Positions 44,570-56,549 of a stretch of 64,000 bases of DNA are shown here, piece after piece. A program made the translations under genes and the position numbers. Origin of the DNA: Hermodice carunculata (lineage: Eukaryota > Annelida > Polychaeta > Eunicida > Amphinomidae). Within the stretch, counting starts at the first letter, position 1. Each line of letters starts with the position of its first letter. The stretch is from positions 94,796,111 through 94,860,110 of the forward strand of contig OZ026621.1 in NCBI GenBank assembly GCA_964020975.1, given 5' to 3'. The notes under the pieces were generated by a model. The model saw only the letters and a list, made by a program, of their open reading frames with translations, ran no database searches and was not told where the DNA came from.

Positions 44570-47093
44570 AAATTTTAGTTGTGAAACTTGATGAAAATGA
44601 ACCATGTGGAAGTACATTAGGGGCAATTAAAATTTTAAAAGCTCCATATCTTCCAAACTGTTGCAGGCAGACACAAAATTTCAAGGTGCATGTATAGGTT
44701 TGTGACACCTGCCAATATTAATGGACAGTATTTGAATTGTGGAGAATTTAAAATTATGCTGGTTAGGGGCATTGAGAAATTTGAAAGTTGAATATCTCCA
44801 AAACTATTATAGACAGAGTGCCATTCCAACTTCAATTTACAAGTTTATGACAAAGTTGCATCCAATGAACCATAGACCAAAGTTGTACAATTTTAATTTA
44901 TGCAAATAAGATGTAACACAAAATTGAAATCTTGAATAGCTTCAAAACTATTATAGATAGTGGCTGTCATTCAAACTTCAGCTTGTAAGTTTGTGACCTG
45001 GCCACATCCAGTGAACCAAGAACTGAAGTTGCAGCATTTTAATTAATGCAAATTAGGCTAATGCATAAAATTTACATTATGTTGAACAATGGCAAAGTGT
45101 TGCATTTCAAACTGTCGTTATTTTGAAGGCACCTAGACAGATTTACCTTGAAGCAAATGTTCTTTTCTAGTTCTTTTAATGGTACCCAAATTTGTCCACA
45201 TAGAATCTCAGAAACTGCTGCACCTGCGATCACCAATCCATATTTGGCACATTCATCTACCCGTGAAGTTGCGCACCTGGGTAATGAATTGGCATGTTGT
45301 TCATAATTATGCAAATTAGGGGCAGTTAAAATTTTAAAAGCTTCTTATCTTCCAAACTATCACAGGTAGAGCTGCCATTCTAACTTCAATTCTTAGGTTT
45401 ATGATGAATCCTCATGCGCTGAACTGTAAAGCAACAATACTCTTGACAATGTAGAGGTACATAAACATCTTGGCCTTTGGCTTTCCGCAAATCTTTCATG
45501 GTCAGCCCACATCAATAATGTTATTGCAAAATCAAAGAAGCTCGTTGGTGTTCTTAAACGACTACAGTACAAACTGAAGAGAAAAACTCTTGAATCTCTT
45601 TACTTCTCTTTTGTATGTCCTTGCCTGGAGAATGCTAGTGTGGTCTGGGACGGATGCACAAAACCCGACAGGGACCGACTTGAAACTGTTCAGTTGGCCA
45701 CAGCCCGGGTGGTGACCGGGGCTTTTGCCCACACCAGTCTCCAACGTATATACGAGGAGACTGGCTGGGAAAAACTATCAGAGTGTAGAAGAAAGCAAAA
45801 ATTGGTACTTCTGTTCAAAATTGTTAACGGGATAGCCCCAGCATATCTTTCCAGATTATTACCGGGAACAGTTTCCACACGGACTAAGCAAATACGAACA
45901 ATTGTGGCCAAGAAAACTATGTTTTATAATTCCTTTTTGCCGTCAACTATACGCGAATGGAACTTATTGTCCCGATCAGTAAGGACCATTGAGCATCTAG
46001 ACGATTTTAAACAAGAGCTTAACAAAGACAGTCCAAAACGTTATGAATTATACTATTTTGGAGAAAGGAAAATTGCCATAATTCATTCTAGAATGTGAAT
46101 GGGCTGCAGCCAGCTAAATAGCAACTTGTACAAAATAGGTGTTGTAGAGTCTTCAGCATGCTCATGTGGAGCTAGTCAAGAATCTATTTACCATTTTTTC
46201 TTTGAATGTGATAAATATGTAACCCTACGAAACGAATTGCAGTGTAAAGTACTCACTCTTGGTAATTTCAACTTGAAAACATTATTGTTCGGAATAGAAA
46301 GAAAAGGATTTCCAAAAAGTCAAAAGGAAGAAATTTTTGAAGCAGTACATAAATACATAAAATTATCTGGCAGATTTAAAACGGGATCCTATTTTGGTAA
46401 CTGTGTTCATGGAGTACGACTCCTTCTATTTGTACCAATGCTCATGCATCATTTCTTTTCCCTTCCGCTTTCATATTGTAGTCCTGTGTGTGACCTATCT
46501 GTGAATTGTTGTTTAGAATATCTATGTAGTCTTGTCATCTTTGTACAAGAGGCCCTCATATAGGCTGGTGAGCCTGTCGGCCAATTGTGTTAATAAAATA
46601 TGTTTAAACCAACTGTATAGCAAAGTTGTAATATTTAATTTTTGTAAATTAGGCACATATGCAAAATTTAAATCATGAATATCTTCCAAAACTATTATAG
46701 ATAGAGATGCCAAGCCCATTTCAATTTACAGGTTTGTGATATAGCCCTGTCTATTGACCAGTGAAGCAATGTTGTAGGATTTTAATTTATGCAAATTTGG
46801 TACATATGCAAAATTTAAATCATGAATATCTTCCAAATTTATTATACATAGAGATGCCAAGCCCATTTCAATTTACAGGTTTGTGATATAGCCCTGTCCA
46901 TTGAGCAGTGAAGCAATGTTGTAGGATTTTAATTTATGCAAATTAGGCACATATGCAAAATTTAGATCAGGAATATGTACCAAAATTGTTATACATACAG
47001 ATGTCAGACTAATTTCAATTTTTGGTTTTGTGATACAGCCCTATCCGTTGAACAGTGAAGCAAAGTTGTAGGATTTTCATTTATGCAAATTAC
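44570..47093 (+). repeat. Degenerate tandem repeat with ATGCAAAT motif
   Basis: Units of roughly 150-180 bases repeat CCAAAACTATTATAGATAGAG, broken across units, TTTCAATTTACAGGTTTGTGA, GAACAGTGAAGCAA.GTTGTA and TTTTAATTTATGCAAATTAGG. The clearest units are 46625-46780, 46781-46945 and 46946-47093. A LINE copy (45435-46610) and a MITE (47097-47351) are inserted in the array. The same family runs in reverse at 16.1-17.5 kb. Confidence 0.75.
45435..46610 (+). mobile_element. 5'-truncated LINE copy with 13-bp target duplication
   Basis: The copy begins after the RT active site (VEVHKHLGLWLSANLSWSAH, YKLKRKTLESLYFSFVCPCL), then runs into DGCTKPDRDRLETVQLATAR, PSTIREWNLLSRSVRT (frame 45640-46098) and, after a stop, a frame with the C-terminal Cys/His motif ACSCGASQESIYHFFFEC (46160-46213). 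The tail is TTAATAAAATATGTTT. AACTGTAAAGCAA (45422-45434) and AACTGTATAGCAA (46611-46623) flank it, a 13-bp duplication with one mismatch. It is close in plan to the 3.5-kb LINE but a different family. The single stop suggests moderate age. Confidence 0.85.
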
Positions 47094-47096
47094 TTA

Positions 47097-47351
47097 AGGA
47101 TGGTTCAACATAATCATCATTTTTGAATTAGTACTTAGGGTACTAAATTTCATGACCCCCCTCCCTCCCCCCAAATTAGTACTTTAAAAATGATGATTTT
47201 CCCCCTAAATCATATCAAAATTGCACAAAACAGGCCAAAAATTGACCATCATTTTCCATATCCTGTGAAAGTGTACAGACCCATTTAACCCCCTCTCCCC
47301 TTGCGTACTGTAAGTACTAATTCAAAAATTATGAAAATGTTGAACCATCCC
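47097..47351. mobile_element. Harbinger-like MITE, 255 bp
   Basis: The left end AGGATGGTTCAACATAATCA is matched by the reverse complement of the right end, GGGATGGTTCAACATTTTCA, with TTTTTGAATTAGTACTTA also shared by both arms. TTA directly flanks each side (47094-47096 and 47352-47354), fitting the TWA target preference of PIF/Harbinger elements. No coding content. Inserted at the edge of the ATGCAAAT repeat array. Confidence 0.75.
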
Positions 47352-47713
47352 TTACATAAACAAAATTTAAATTTTGACAAGTGAACATATGCTATATTAT
47401 AGGCATACTATTGAAATCTATTACTTAATTTCAGAAGCTGCAAATAATTTCAACTCTGAAGTCTGCAAATCTGTCCTTGTCGGCAAATTAAATGCAGCAT
47501 CGCAAATAATCCTGGCCTTGAAGGCACCCAGAAGGCATCTCTTATCTGAATCGCTTTTGAATATGAATATTCAGATAGCTGAATATGGATGAATAAAATA
47601 TATGGTTGCATGTTAACTTTTGCTGCATAAGACAAATTGCTTGATATGGGAACAAAATGTACATTTTTGGTATAATTCACATCAGTTTTTTGCACAGCAT
47701 TGCCATCTTGTGC

Positions 47714-48441
47714 CAATTTGAAGTCAATTTCACAGACCATTTAATTGTTCATTAAGTTTGTGATTTTAGCGACTAATAAAGCCCAATTTTGGTGCTGACA
47801 TGGTCAGTTTGATAAACTTTTACCTTTTAGTTAATTTACAAATATAAAAATGGGTTATCAACAAGAGTGAAATTTGTCTTATTTATGAAGGGAAATAGAT
47901 CATCAACAACTCCTAAAACTTTTGCGGTGATCTGTGCTATTCAAAATGTGTATGTTGAAATACAAGACTCTGGTAATGTTTGGAACATTTAGGAGATCTA
48001 TAAAGTAAAATCATAAGTGTTCGTGGCTCTACACTATACTTGTAGTATTTGTAAGTTCGTGAAGCAAGTAGCTAATGCTATGTATAAAACCCGTGGTATC
48101 TTATGTTTTGTAAAATGGATGTCACCATAGTGTTCTTTGGTAACTCTTGGGACATTTCACAAATGAGTGAAATATACATCACTTGGTCACCATGGTTACA
48201 CTGCCGGACATTGTGTTGTCCTACTAGCTTCAACTTGTTCTCATTTTGAAGGCACCCAGATTGTTTTGCTGTGAAGCAAATCTTCTTTTCTAGTTCCTTG
48301 CTGTGTTTTTTCCAATTTCACAGACCATTTATTTGTTCATTAAGTTTGTGATTTTAGCAAGTAAAAAGCCCAGTTTTGGAGCTAACATTTGATAAACATT
48401 TACCTTTTAGTTATTTTACAGATATAAAAATGTGTTGTCTA
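47714..48441. repeat. Direct repeat pair ~600 bp apart
   Basis: 47714-47863 and 48312-48441 share TTTCACAGACCATTTA, GTTCATTAAGTTTGTGATTT, AAGCCCA.TTTTGG.GCT and TTTACCTTTTAGTTA. A second short repeat, TTTTGAAGGCACC.AGA plus AAGCAAAT.TTCTTTTCTAG, occurs at 48243-48296 and also at 45120-45172. These look like remnants of a longer tandem or dispersed repeat. Confidence 0.7.
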
Positions 48442-48879
48442 CTGGAGTAAATGGTATAAATATATAAAATGTCACTCACTTCCAGCATACTATAGTTTTC
48501 ACAAAAAATAAACTCAGGGATATCAGTTCTGGAAAGTCTCTAATAAATTGAGAACAATGAAAATAACAGCAGTACATACACTGCAGACTGAAAGCTGAAT
48601 GAAGGAATACATGTAACACATTTTTCCACAAGTTAATAGAGCAGATTGGGATTTCCATTGAATTCCACATTAGAATTCCATTCAGGAATATGTTTTTGCT
48701 GATATATGTGTGTGTATGGCATGCACATTTGGATTGTGGCTGTTGCTTAATTGTCCCCCGTCACCGAAGGTGGCAAAAGTGGACATAGAATTAGTAGGGA
48801 TAGGGTCTGTCCGTTGATGCTTTGGTGACTCTGAAATCTCTGCTGTCATTGTTGGGTTTGATATTTATGAATATGGGTC

Positions 48880-49545
48880 ATGTTTTATACATAAGTGTAT
48901 CATACTAGAGACGTCCGTCTGTCCTTCCGTCCATCCAGGAGCATATCTCAAGAACCTTAAGGGATAGAATCATGAAATTTATACTAGAGATGCATCATAA
49001 CATGGGCATGTGCGCTGTGTATTGTTTTTTACCTTGAAAACAGGGCCCAAGAACATATCCATTTTGGTGTGTCTGGCAGCATATCTTTAGAACCCTTAGA
49101 GATAGAATAATGAAATTTATACCAGAGATGCATCATACCAAGGGCATGTGTGCCATGTATTGCCATTGATCTTAATCCATTTTCAAGGTCAGAGGGCGCA
49201 AGAAGATATCAATTTTTGTGCATCCAGACATGCTGTATACATTGTATAGCTTTCTTCTGTATAGGGGGACATAGAGTTAGTAGGCATTGGGGATGTACAT
49301 GTCCATCCATCTGTCTATCTGTCTATCCGTCCTGAAGCATATCTGTAGAACCCTTAGAGAATAATGAAAATTATACCAGAGATGCATCATACCAAGGGCA
49401 TGTGTGCCATGTATTGCTTTTGGCCTTGACCTACTTTCAAGGTTACAGGGCCCAAGAACATATCATTTTTTGTGCATCCAGACATACTGTACACATTGTG
49501 TAGCTTTCTTCTGTATATTGTGGCTAGGGACATAGATCCTTTGGA
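48880..49545. repeat. Degenerate tandem repeat with AGCATATCT...AGAACCCTTAGAG units
   Basis: Three or more units of roughly 135-290 bases share AGCATATCT.TAGAACCCTTAGAG, GAAA.TTATACCAGAGATGCATCA, GGGCATGTGTGCCATGTATTG and GGGCCCAAGAACATATC. A TCTGTCTATC simple repeat lies near 49310. Open frames here are by-products. Confidence 0.75.
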
Positions 49546-49700
49546 TCACTGTGCACTTGTTGTTACATGTGATGCACTTATGGAGTACCAGACAGTCAGC
49601 TGCTTTGAGCACTGCCCTCTGCTGTATGCCCCACAGAAGCCAATGGGTGACCTGTTGCCCTCATCACTGCCCCCACTGCAGGGGTGGCCAGACTGGCTTG

Positions 49701-50001
49701 CTACCACCTGCTGGGACACATAGTTGTTGACCCTCATGAGATTCAAACTGCGGCCTGTATTGCAAATTCTGCATGTGGCTGTAAAATGAATACAAGACTC
49801 TCTGTCTAATCTATCACATCTGCAGGTACATCAGATCAGCCGCCATTTTTGCTACCACCTCCTGGGACACATAGTTGTTGACCCTCATGAGATTCAAACT
49901 GCGGCCTGTATTGCAAATTCTGCATGTGGCTGTAAAATGAATACAAGACTCTCTGTCTAATCTATCACATCTGCAGGTACATCAGATCAGCCGCCATTTT
50001 G
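49701..50001. repeat. 151-bp near-perfect tandem duplication
   Basis: CTACCACCTGCTGGGACACA (49701) recurs as CTACCACCTCCTGGGACACA at 49852. The two 151-bp copies run on through GATCAGCCGCCATTTT with only one or two differences. A recent local duplication. Confidence 0.92.
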
Positions 50002-52425
50002 ATTCTAAAGCCCTGTCATGTGCCAATGCACCTCTGGTGCCAAACCTGCCGCCTCACGAACTGTTGTGCTGTATTTAACATGTTAATCAGTACCTGCACC
50101 TGATCAGATGCCTACTCAGACATAAACTCATGAATATTAATATTAGCAGGGCATCCCTCCACTCCCCTATGGTTTGTATAGCTTCTTATGGTGCTTTCTG
50201 CCAGAGCCTTTGTTGTTTACAGTGTTTACTTGACCTGGATTTGTCAGGGTTGCTAAGCAGCTGTGATGTCACAGCCATGGGGAGGGAATTCCCTCAGCAT
50301 GTGGCCATGTTTACATATCTATAGGCAGACAACCATTGCTCAGCTTCTGCAGTTGGCCTGTTTTTGTGGCAATAGATCTGTAAATTCAATAAATTCTTTT
50401 TTAGCATTAGAGAGATGTACAAGGCAACCTGAGAAGATAAGCTGTCATTAATACCCTCCTCGTTAATACTCATTGACTTTAGGAAGCCTGGTTACTGACT
50501 TCATTGACAACCCCTTGAGGTTGGCCAGATGGCACTGACAGGGCATGTTGCAGCTCAATTCCCACTAGAGGCCCTTGAATTTAGCCCCAGAGCGCGGAAG
50601 CACCCTCAGCTTGGGGGTGGGGGTGGGTGGGGGAGGGGGCACCATGCTCAACATTTCCATTACAGGCTGTGGAATTCAAATCTGCCTCATCCCATGTCAA
50701 ACTACTGGCATTCACTGGCAAAATTCTTACTAAACCACAGCCAGGTGTTTCTGCTATTTGTGCTGTAGCTTTGCTTACTGAATTGGGCACATATATACTC
50801 CATCATTATGGCCCTCTCCTGCTTGCAGAAATGTATTGCAGTGACAAGAATACTTTGATTACCATGCAGGTCTGTACCAACCGTCTACTTTAGGAGTCCA
50901 ACCCCCTTAAAGGTACAGAGTCATCAAGGTGACAATAATTTGTTACATGGGAACACAAATTTTCAGGAAACTGGCCTGACCGACTTTGCTGTTCACCCCT
51001 TGTAGATCTGTACCTGTGGGTGCTGCCCCCATGGCCACCGACAGCCTGCATCCATTACTGGAAATTTGGGTCGTGGCTGCTTTGTCCTGGAGCAGGAACA
51101 AATCCGCACGTTCTGTCATGTTGTCTGTCCTCCATGCACTAGGCCCACTGGCACAAAGCATCGACATGAGGAGATCAGTGCCAATTAAGCCCCATGCAAT
51201 CGTTTCTTGGAACTTGCCTTAGATGGTCTCCAACACTTCTTCTTGGAGTTGGAATTCTGGTATTGCTCTGCTGAATGAGTGGCAGAAGCTTTCGGTATCA
51301 AAGTGCATTTTCTACCTGGAGTACGTGCTATGGTGATTCACAGTGTGCTCACTCGTGCAAACTTGATAACTCAAGAAAAATTGTTTGTTTATTCAAAGCT
51401 TTTCCACCAAGAGTAATGGAAGTTTTAATCTGTGAACAGGTGAGGATCTTACCTGAACGAGGCACAAGAAGTTAATTTATGGCCTCACCAAGGCTACTTT
51501 AGGGGGATCCCAGGATTGCACATGTCCCAAATTTAGGTACCTAGATACGGCAGCAGGTTCCTTTCCTCAGCTTAAACAAACTGGTTTGGCTGTGCATCCG
51601 TAGTCACAATGCCAAACTTTATTCAGTCAGCTGAATGGTGCTCCGCCGGTCTTCTGTGCATAAAACAATTAACATTTTTGGCTTCTTTTCCAAAACTGTT
51701 TGTCAGGTCCACTTCAGATTTGGTGAGGATGGGCCTTGGGTGGGTCTCTACTAAAATCTTGTTCTTGAAACCGTTTGGCCAATTGCTTCAAAATGAACAA
51801 ACATACAACAAAGGTAAAGACAAAAAAGGCAAAAAAAGTTAATCAAGTTTCATCCAAAGTCTGACTTGAAAGTGTTTCATTGTTTGTGTGTATTTCATGA
51901 GTTCTTCATGATAAATGGCTGCACAATCTCTTGCAAAAAAAGTATAAATTAAATTTGCAGTTTACTTACTCCATGGGTGGCTTAATCATGCAGTCTTTAT
52001 TACTTTTCAAATGCCTGCCCCACGTAGCAGACATGCACATGTATGTAATTGTCTATTGATCATGCATGAAAGATTTGACACTTTGTGTACAGTTGTCCAG
52101 AGGAAGCTTGAAAACCAAGTTACACTAAAGTTCCTGAACAACTGAAACTCTTTAATTGTCTCCATAAATTTACTCAAAGTGTCATCATGTGGTAAATACT
52201 GCAGGCTGGGTCAAACATGCCTGGTTTTATTGAAGACAGAATATGGGACTGTATTTTGCTGTTGGAGGTACCCCTTTCAGTAGTGGTAATTACTATCAGT
52301 CCAAAACTGAAACAAACAAACTGATTCACTTTTGCATTGTGATTGCATATCCAATGGCCTTGCCAGGTCATAGAGAGCAGACTGTGCAAGAAAAAACACA
52401 CGTCAACCATTGTTTCTTGTTACAC
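50002..52425. other. No recognisable gene
   Basis: Intronic sequence with short unassigned frames. A G-rich stretch lies at 50610-50640. 51700-51790 contains a reverse-strand member of the 11.2-12.1 kb repeat family. Confidence 0.5.
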
Positions 52426-53745
52426 ACACACTCTATGTGGGGTCGGATCTGGCGCATGACATTTAGTGCCATTAAATCACTTTCGGTCCTGTTCTCATGC
52501 AAACGAGACAAAGTAACTCACCCCACCTTGTATCTTGGTGAGACACCCATCCCGGAGGCTACACACCACACTCACTTAGGTATCACTCTCTCGCATGATT
52601 TAAAATGGCACTCACATATTAATCGCATTGTCACTGCAGCGAGTAAACGTCTATCTGTTCTAAAACGGCTTAAGTTCAAACTTTCCAGAAAAACCTTATC
52701 AAAATTGTATCTGACCATGGTTCGACCCATCCTAGAATACGGTTGTGTCCTTTTTGACAACTGCACACAAGAGTTATCTGATCTCCTAGAAGGAATACAG
52801 TATGAAGCTGCTAGAATATGTACGGGTGCTATGAAATTTTCGTCACGTGATAAGACTATTGGCTGAAATTGGCTGGGAACCGCTTCACACCCGCAGACAA
52901 TTTTTCAAATTAGTGTTCTGCTACAAAATGTTCAATAAGCTTACCCCCCCCTTACCTATATGAATTAATCCCGAATTACGACTTACCCCCGACCGGCCGC
53001 CTCCTCCGCAGGCTCCCCCAACAAAGGCAAATTAAGTGCAGGACTGATCGTTACTTTAGTTCGTTTCTACCATCCGCCATTCGCCTTTGGAACGACTTAC
53101 CTGATGATGTCAAGCTTTCCCAAACACTTTCAATCTTCAAAGTAAAACTTGCCAAAGTTCTGTTCTTTCGCCATGAAATTCCAAATTACTTCGTGTTTGG
53201 TGATCGCTTTGCAAATATAACTCACACCCAGCTTCGCCTAGGGAGGTCTATACTTAATTCCCACTTATATGAAGTTAATATCCTGCCCTCTTCTGCCTGT
53301 TCATGCAACTACCTAAATGAAGACACGCGTCATTTTTTCCTGTTTTGCCCACTTTTTGAACAACCTAGACTTACACTCCTGAGGTCTGTTGCAAAATGTG
53401 CTTGCTCCTGGTGTACATCCTAACTTATTAGTAAATCATGTCGGTGATAGACTTCTAGAAATTATGCTGTCTGGTAGTACCAGCCTTTCGGATGTGTTAA
53501 ATATTGAAATTTTTTCAGCTGTTCAATTGTACATTACCCAGACCAGACGGTTCATTAACTGATAATTGGTACCTTCTGTTATACCTGATTGTATTCCAAC
53601 TTGCAAACTGATTTGTACCGTCCTGTGTGTCTTGTATATTTATTGTGTGTTCTGTATGTCTGGAGAACCCCTCGATTAGTTATTTGTAATAGCTACTGGG
53701 TAATCCAGTTCCATTCTTGGAAATAAATACGTTTACATACATCCA
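52426..53745 (+). mobile_element. 5'-truncated copy of the 3.5-kb LINE family
   Basis: Begins next to an (AC)n stretch and encodes WGRIWRMTFSAIKSLSVLFS, THHTHLGITLSHDLKWHSHI, LEYGCVLFDNC and IQYEAARICTGAMKFSS, then, with shifts, NYFVFGDRFANITHTQLRLG and the Cys/His motif CSCNYLNEDTRHFFLFCPLF (about 53300-53360). The 3' UTR (GTGTGTCTTGTATAT, CTGGAGAACCCCT) and final AATAAATACGTTTACATACA match the intact LINE at 3.5-7.4 kb. Frames are broken near 52866 and in several later places. The 5' cut lies within about 30 bases of the equivalent point in the 1-641 fragment. Confidence 0.88.
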
Positions 53746-54945
53746 TGCCACATTGCTTCATAGTAATATACATAATAGCTACCTGAAATTCGCTGTATAG
53801 CTGTGAATTGCATCTCTAATGGTCAAACTCAGGAGAAAACCACAACTTAATGGTTGCAGCTGAAGTGTGGTCAGCTTTTGGGTGACAGCAATGATTGTTG
53901 TCATGCTATATTTATTTGATTGTAGGTAAATCTGATCTGAGGGTGATTTTAAAATATCCAACATTCTTTTAAGAGACATGGTGCCCATATTGCACAAATC
54001 ATTGCCGTGAACTTAGCTTAATTTGATTATAAATAAAAGACAATTAGAATGGAATGAAAAGAGAAAAGCTATACGTACATACAAGCTCAGATTTGGCAGA
54101 AAGACTAGATTTGATGATATGTTTCAATTGGGCACCCCGGCCAGTTAGGAAATTTTCAGAATGCAAGTCTCATTAGTTCAGATCAATGTTTTGAATTTTA
54201 CAGCACAACTTTACCGAATTGTCAGTAAAATTTAGAATGCTTGCATTGTTACCATTATCTGAGTGAGAAGAATGCACAGGAGGAGGGGGTATGGGGTTAA
54301 CTAAAAATGCATGATGATGACAGCATGCTTAAACATTATACAAGTCATATTCAGCGTACTTGAAAAGGTCAGCAAAGGTGTGTACCACATAACTTTATTC
54401 TGTTGCCTTGCATGTATGCTGATTAACCTGATAAGGAGTCATTTTCTGTGTTTGAGACCATGTGGACATCTAGTGCACAAATGAAATGCATTGTATACTC
54501 GGATTCTGGTCATTTTGTGCCTCATTTGTTTGATCAGTGAAGTGAGAGTTCCAAAGGGAATTGAGTATGGTGTATAAAATGTACAGTTTTTGTTGTGAGT
54601 GTTAAAGGGATGTCACCACCACATATTTCTGGTAGACATGTCACTTAATTCTACCACGACATCCAGATACACTTTACAGACTCTGAAATTGCATATCATA
54701 GGCTGATGTAACAAAGTGCATTGTAGTTCAACATGCAAGCTCTTCATCACAGTTAAAAAAAAAACATTGTGGGACACAGCTCTAACCTGGTGGAGTTGAG
54801 TTAAGTGACAATTCTGATAAACTTGCCTATCTTTATTGACTATGGTCATTCCCAAATAAGACCTGTGTCTAGCAGGGTTATAAATCAGGGGAAGGGGAGC
54901 ATGGATTCAGCAATCTCTGATTGCATCTTAATTTTTCTTTTATAG

Positions 54946-56549
54946 AGTCTCTCTGCATGACGGAGACTCGGAAGCTACTTCACTGGCTGATGCGACCAAG
55001 TGGTTCCCCCAGAGGACGTGCTGCATACGATGATCGCAACAAACCAAGCTGGGTCCCTGATGAGCTCTTCAAGAGTCCCACGGCCAAGTACTCCAATGGT
55101 CGATACAAGATGAGCAGGCGAGTTGCTGAGGACAACCTGCAGGATCTGGTGGCCGTGTTCTACCAGACGTTTCCAACGATCTACGACGAGGTAAGAGTTG
55201 CAGTTGAGAGGAATGGGCATCAGATGCCAGCTCGGTATCAGGTACAGGTAGGTCCACCTCCAGAGACCCCAGGTGAAGAAACTATACCCCCACCTGCAAA
55301 CCAGACGCGACCTGGACGACGACCAGTACGACCACGACCTCCTTGTGTTAGGTCCCATGCAGATGATCGATACCGCACTTGTCGGGGGGAAATTCCAGAC
55401 AGGCATAAATGTGGCCCCAGACAGCAACGCCTAGCAGAGCTTGCAGCCTTACAGGCTGCTGTGGTAGAACCAAACGAGCAGGTTGGCCCGGTGGCCCAAG
55501 TTTTGCAGTCAGCACCAGATCCTGCTGAACAGGAGGACCGTGACAGGTCCCGCAGGGGTGATCGGGAACGCTCTCGCTCATCATCTCCCCTCTCTTCCTC
55601 GGATGAGCAGGGTCGAGATGGTGGGCGTGAACGCTCACGATCTCCTTTGGGGTCCTTTTCATCCTCGTCTGATTCAGAGTTGACCATGGTTACCTCTCTT
55701 TCGTCACGGTCACTCCTGTTCTCGCCAAGCTCTCCATCGTCTTCAGAGCAAAGTGACCGTGATCGGTCCTTTCGGGGTGATCGTGAACGTTCATGCTCAT
55801 CATCTTCCCGGTCTTCTGTTGATTGCTCTCAGCGGCAACCATCAGAGGACCGAAGTGATGATGAACATGAACGTTCACGATCCCCCGTGTCTCCTTTGAT
55901 TGCTAACCCTTCGTGGGTTACCAATCGACGGAGACGTGCACTGTCTCCCTCGCCTGATAACCCCTCGTGGGTTACCAAGCGACGGAGACGGGCACCATCT
56001 TCCTGTTCTGATAGCTCGTCAGAGGTTACCAATGGAGAGAGATGTGCACAGTCTCCGTCAACTGATAACCCCTCGTGGGTTACCAGTCGACGTAGACGTG
56101 TACCATCTCTCTCCACTGATAACCCCTCGGATGTTACCAATCAAGGGAGATGTGCACAGTCTCCATCGTCTGATAACCCCTCGTGGGTTACCAGTCGACG
56201 TAGACGTGCACCATCTCCCTCGAGTGGTAACCCCGCACGGGCTACCAGTCCAGAAAGATGTTTTGCTGTCTTGGGTACTCGTCTTCGGGTGCCGCCACTT
56301 GCATCTGTTTTTCCCATGCATGAGAGGAGATCTGTTGGGATTCCACCATCAGGCAGGCATCGGCCAGGTGGTGAAATCTCAACAGGTGTGCCTCCATCTG
56401 TGGGGAGAACAGATGCAGTGGCGGGAAGAGGAGTGCCCTCGGCATCCCAGGCTACTGGAGGGCGACCAGGTTCTCCACGACCTGGCAGGCTCTCCATGGC
56501 CCGGCTGTTCACTCCTAGAGTGAACAGCAGAGTCACCAGTTTTAAGTAG
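54946..56549 (+). CDS. Terminal exon of an Arg/Ser-rich host protein with seven 18-residue repeats
   Basis: A T-rich tract ending in TATAG precedes 54946, and the frame is then open for 533 residues to a TAG. With the 38120 exon the protein would have about 576 residues. Its first ~90 residues here look folded (TETRKLLHWLMRPSG, YDDRNKPSWVPDELFKSP, DNLQDLVAVFYQTF). A Pro/Arg linker follows, then RS-rich blocks (GDRERSRSSSP, ERSRSPLGS, GDRERSCSSSSRSS). Seven 54-bp units at about 55902-56280 then encode DNPSWVTSRRRRAPSPS variants. The end is Gly/Pro/Arg-rich. RS and polybasic repeats suggest a nuclear, possibly RNA- or chromatin-associated protein. I do not recognise the family. Long antisense frames are side effects of the repeats. 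Confidence 0.7.
55902..56280 (+). repeat. Coding 54-bp minisatellite, seven units
   Basis: GATAACCCCTCGTGGGTTAC or variants recur every 54 bases (for example 55956, 56010, 56064, 56118, 56172). The period is a multiple of three and the frame stays open, so unit gain or loss would keep the protein readable. Confidence 0.92.

Larger units (their letters stand above)
38272..54945 (+). other. ~16.7-kb presumed intron filled with repeats
   Basis: Runs from GTGAGTAC to a T-rich acceptor (TTTTTCTTTTATAG). It contains transposon pieces in both orientations, tandem arrays and stretches without recognisable features (38300-39900, 40432-42560, 43100-44560, 50010-52425, 53750-54940). The inference of a single intron rests on phase and composition only. 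Confidence 0.5.

Noticed and set aside
50986-51222. Frame of 78 codons in the host intron
   Set aside because: No domain, no splice signals and no repeat homology. Consistent with chance.
55238-56536. Long antisense open frames opposite the RS-rich exon (up to ~150 codons)
   Set aside because: They arise from the periodic, stop-poor coding repeats. Their predicted proteins lack domains, and the sense frame has splice signals and one continuous reading.
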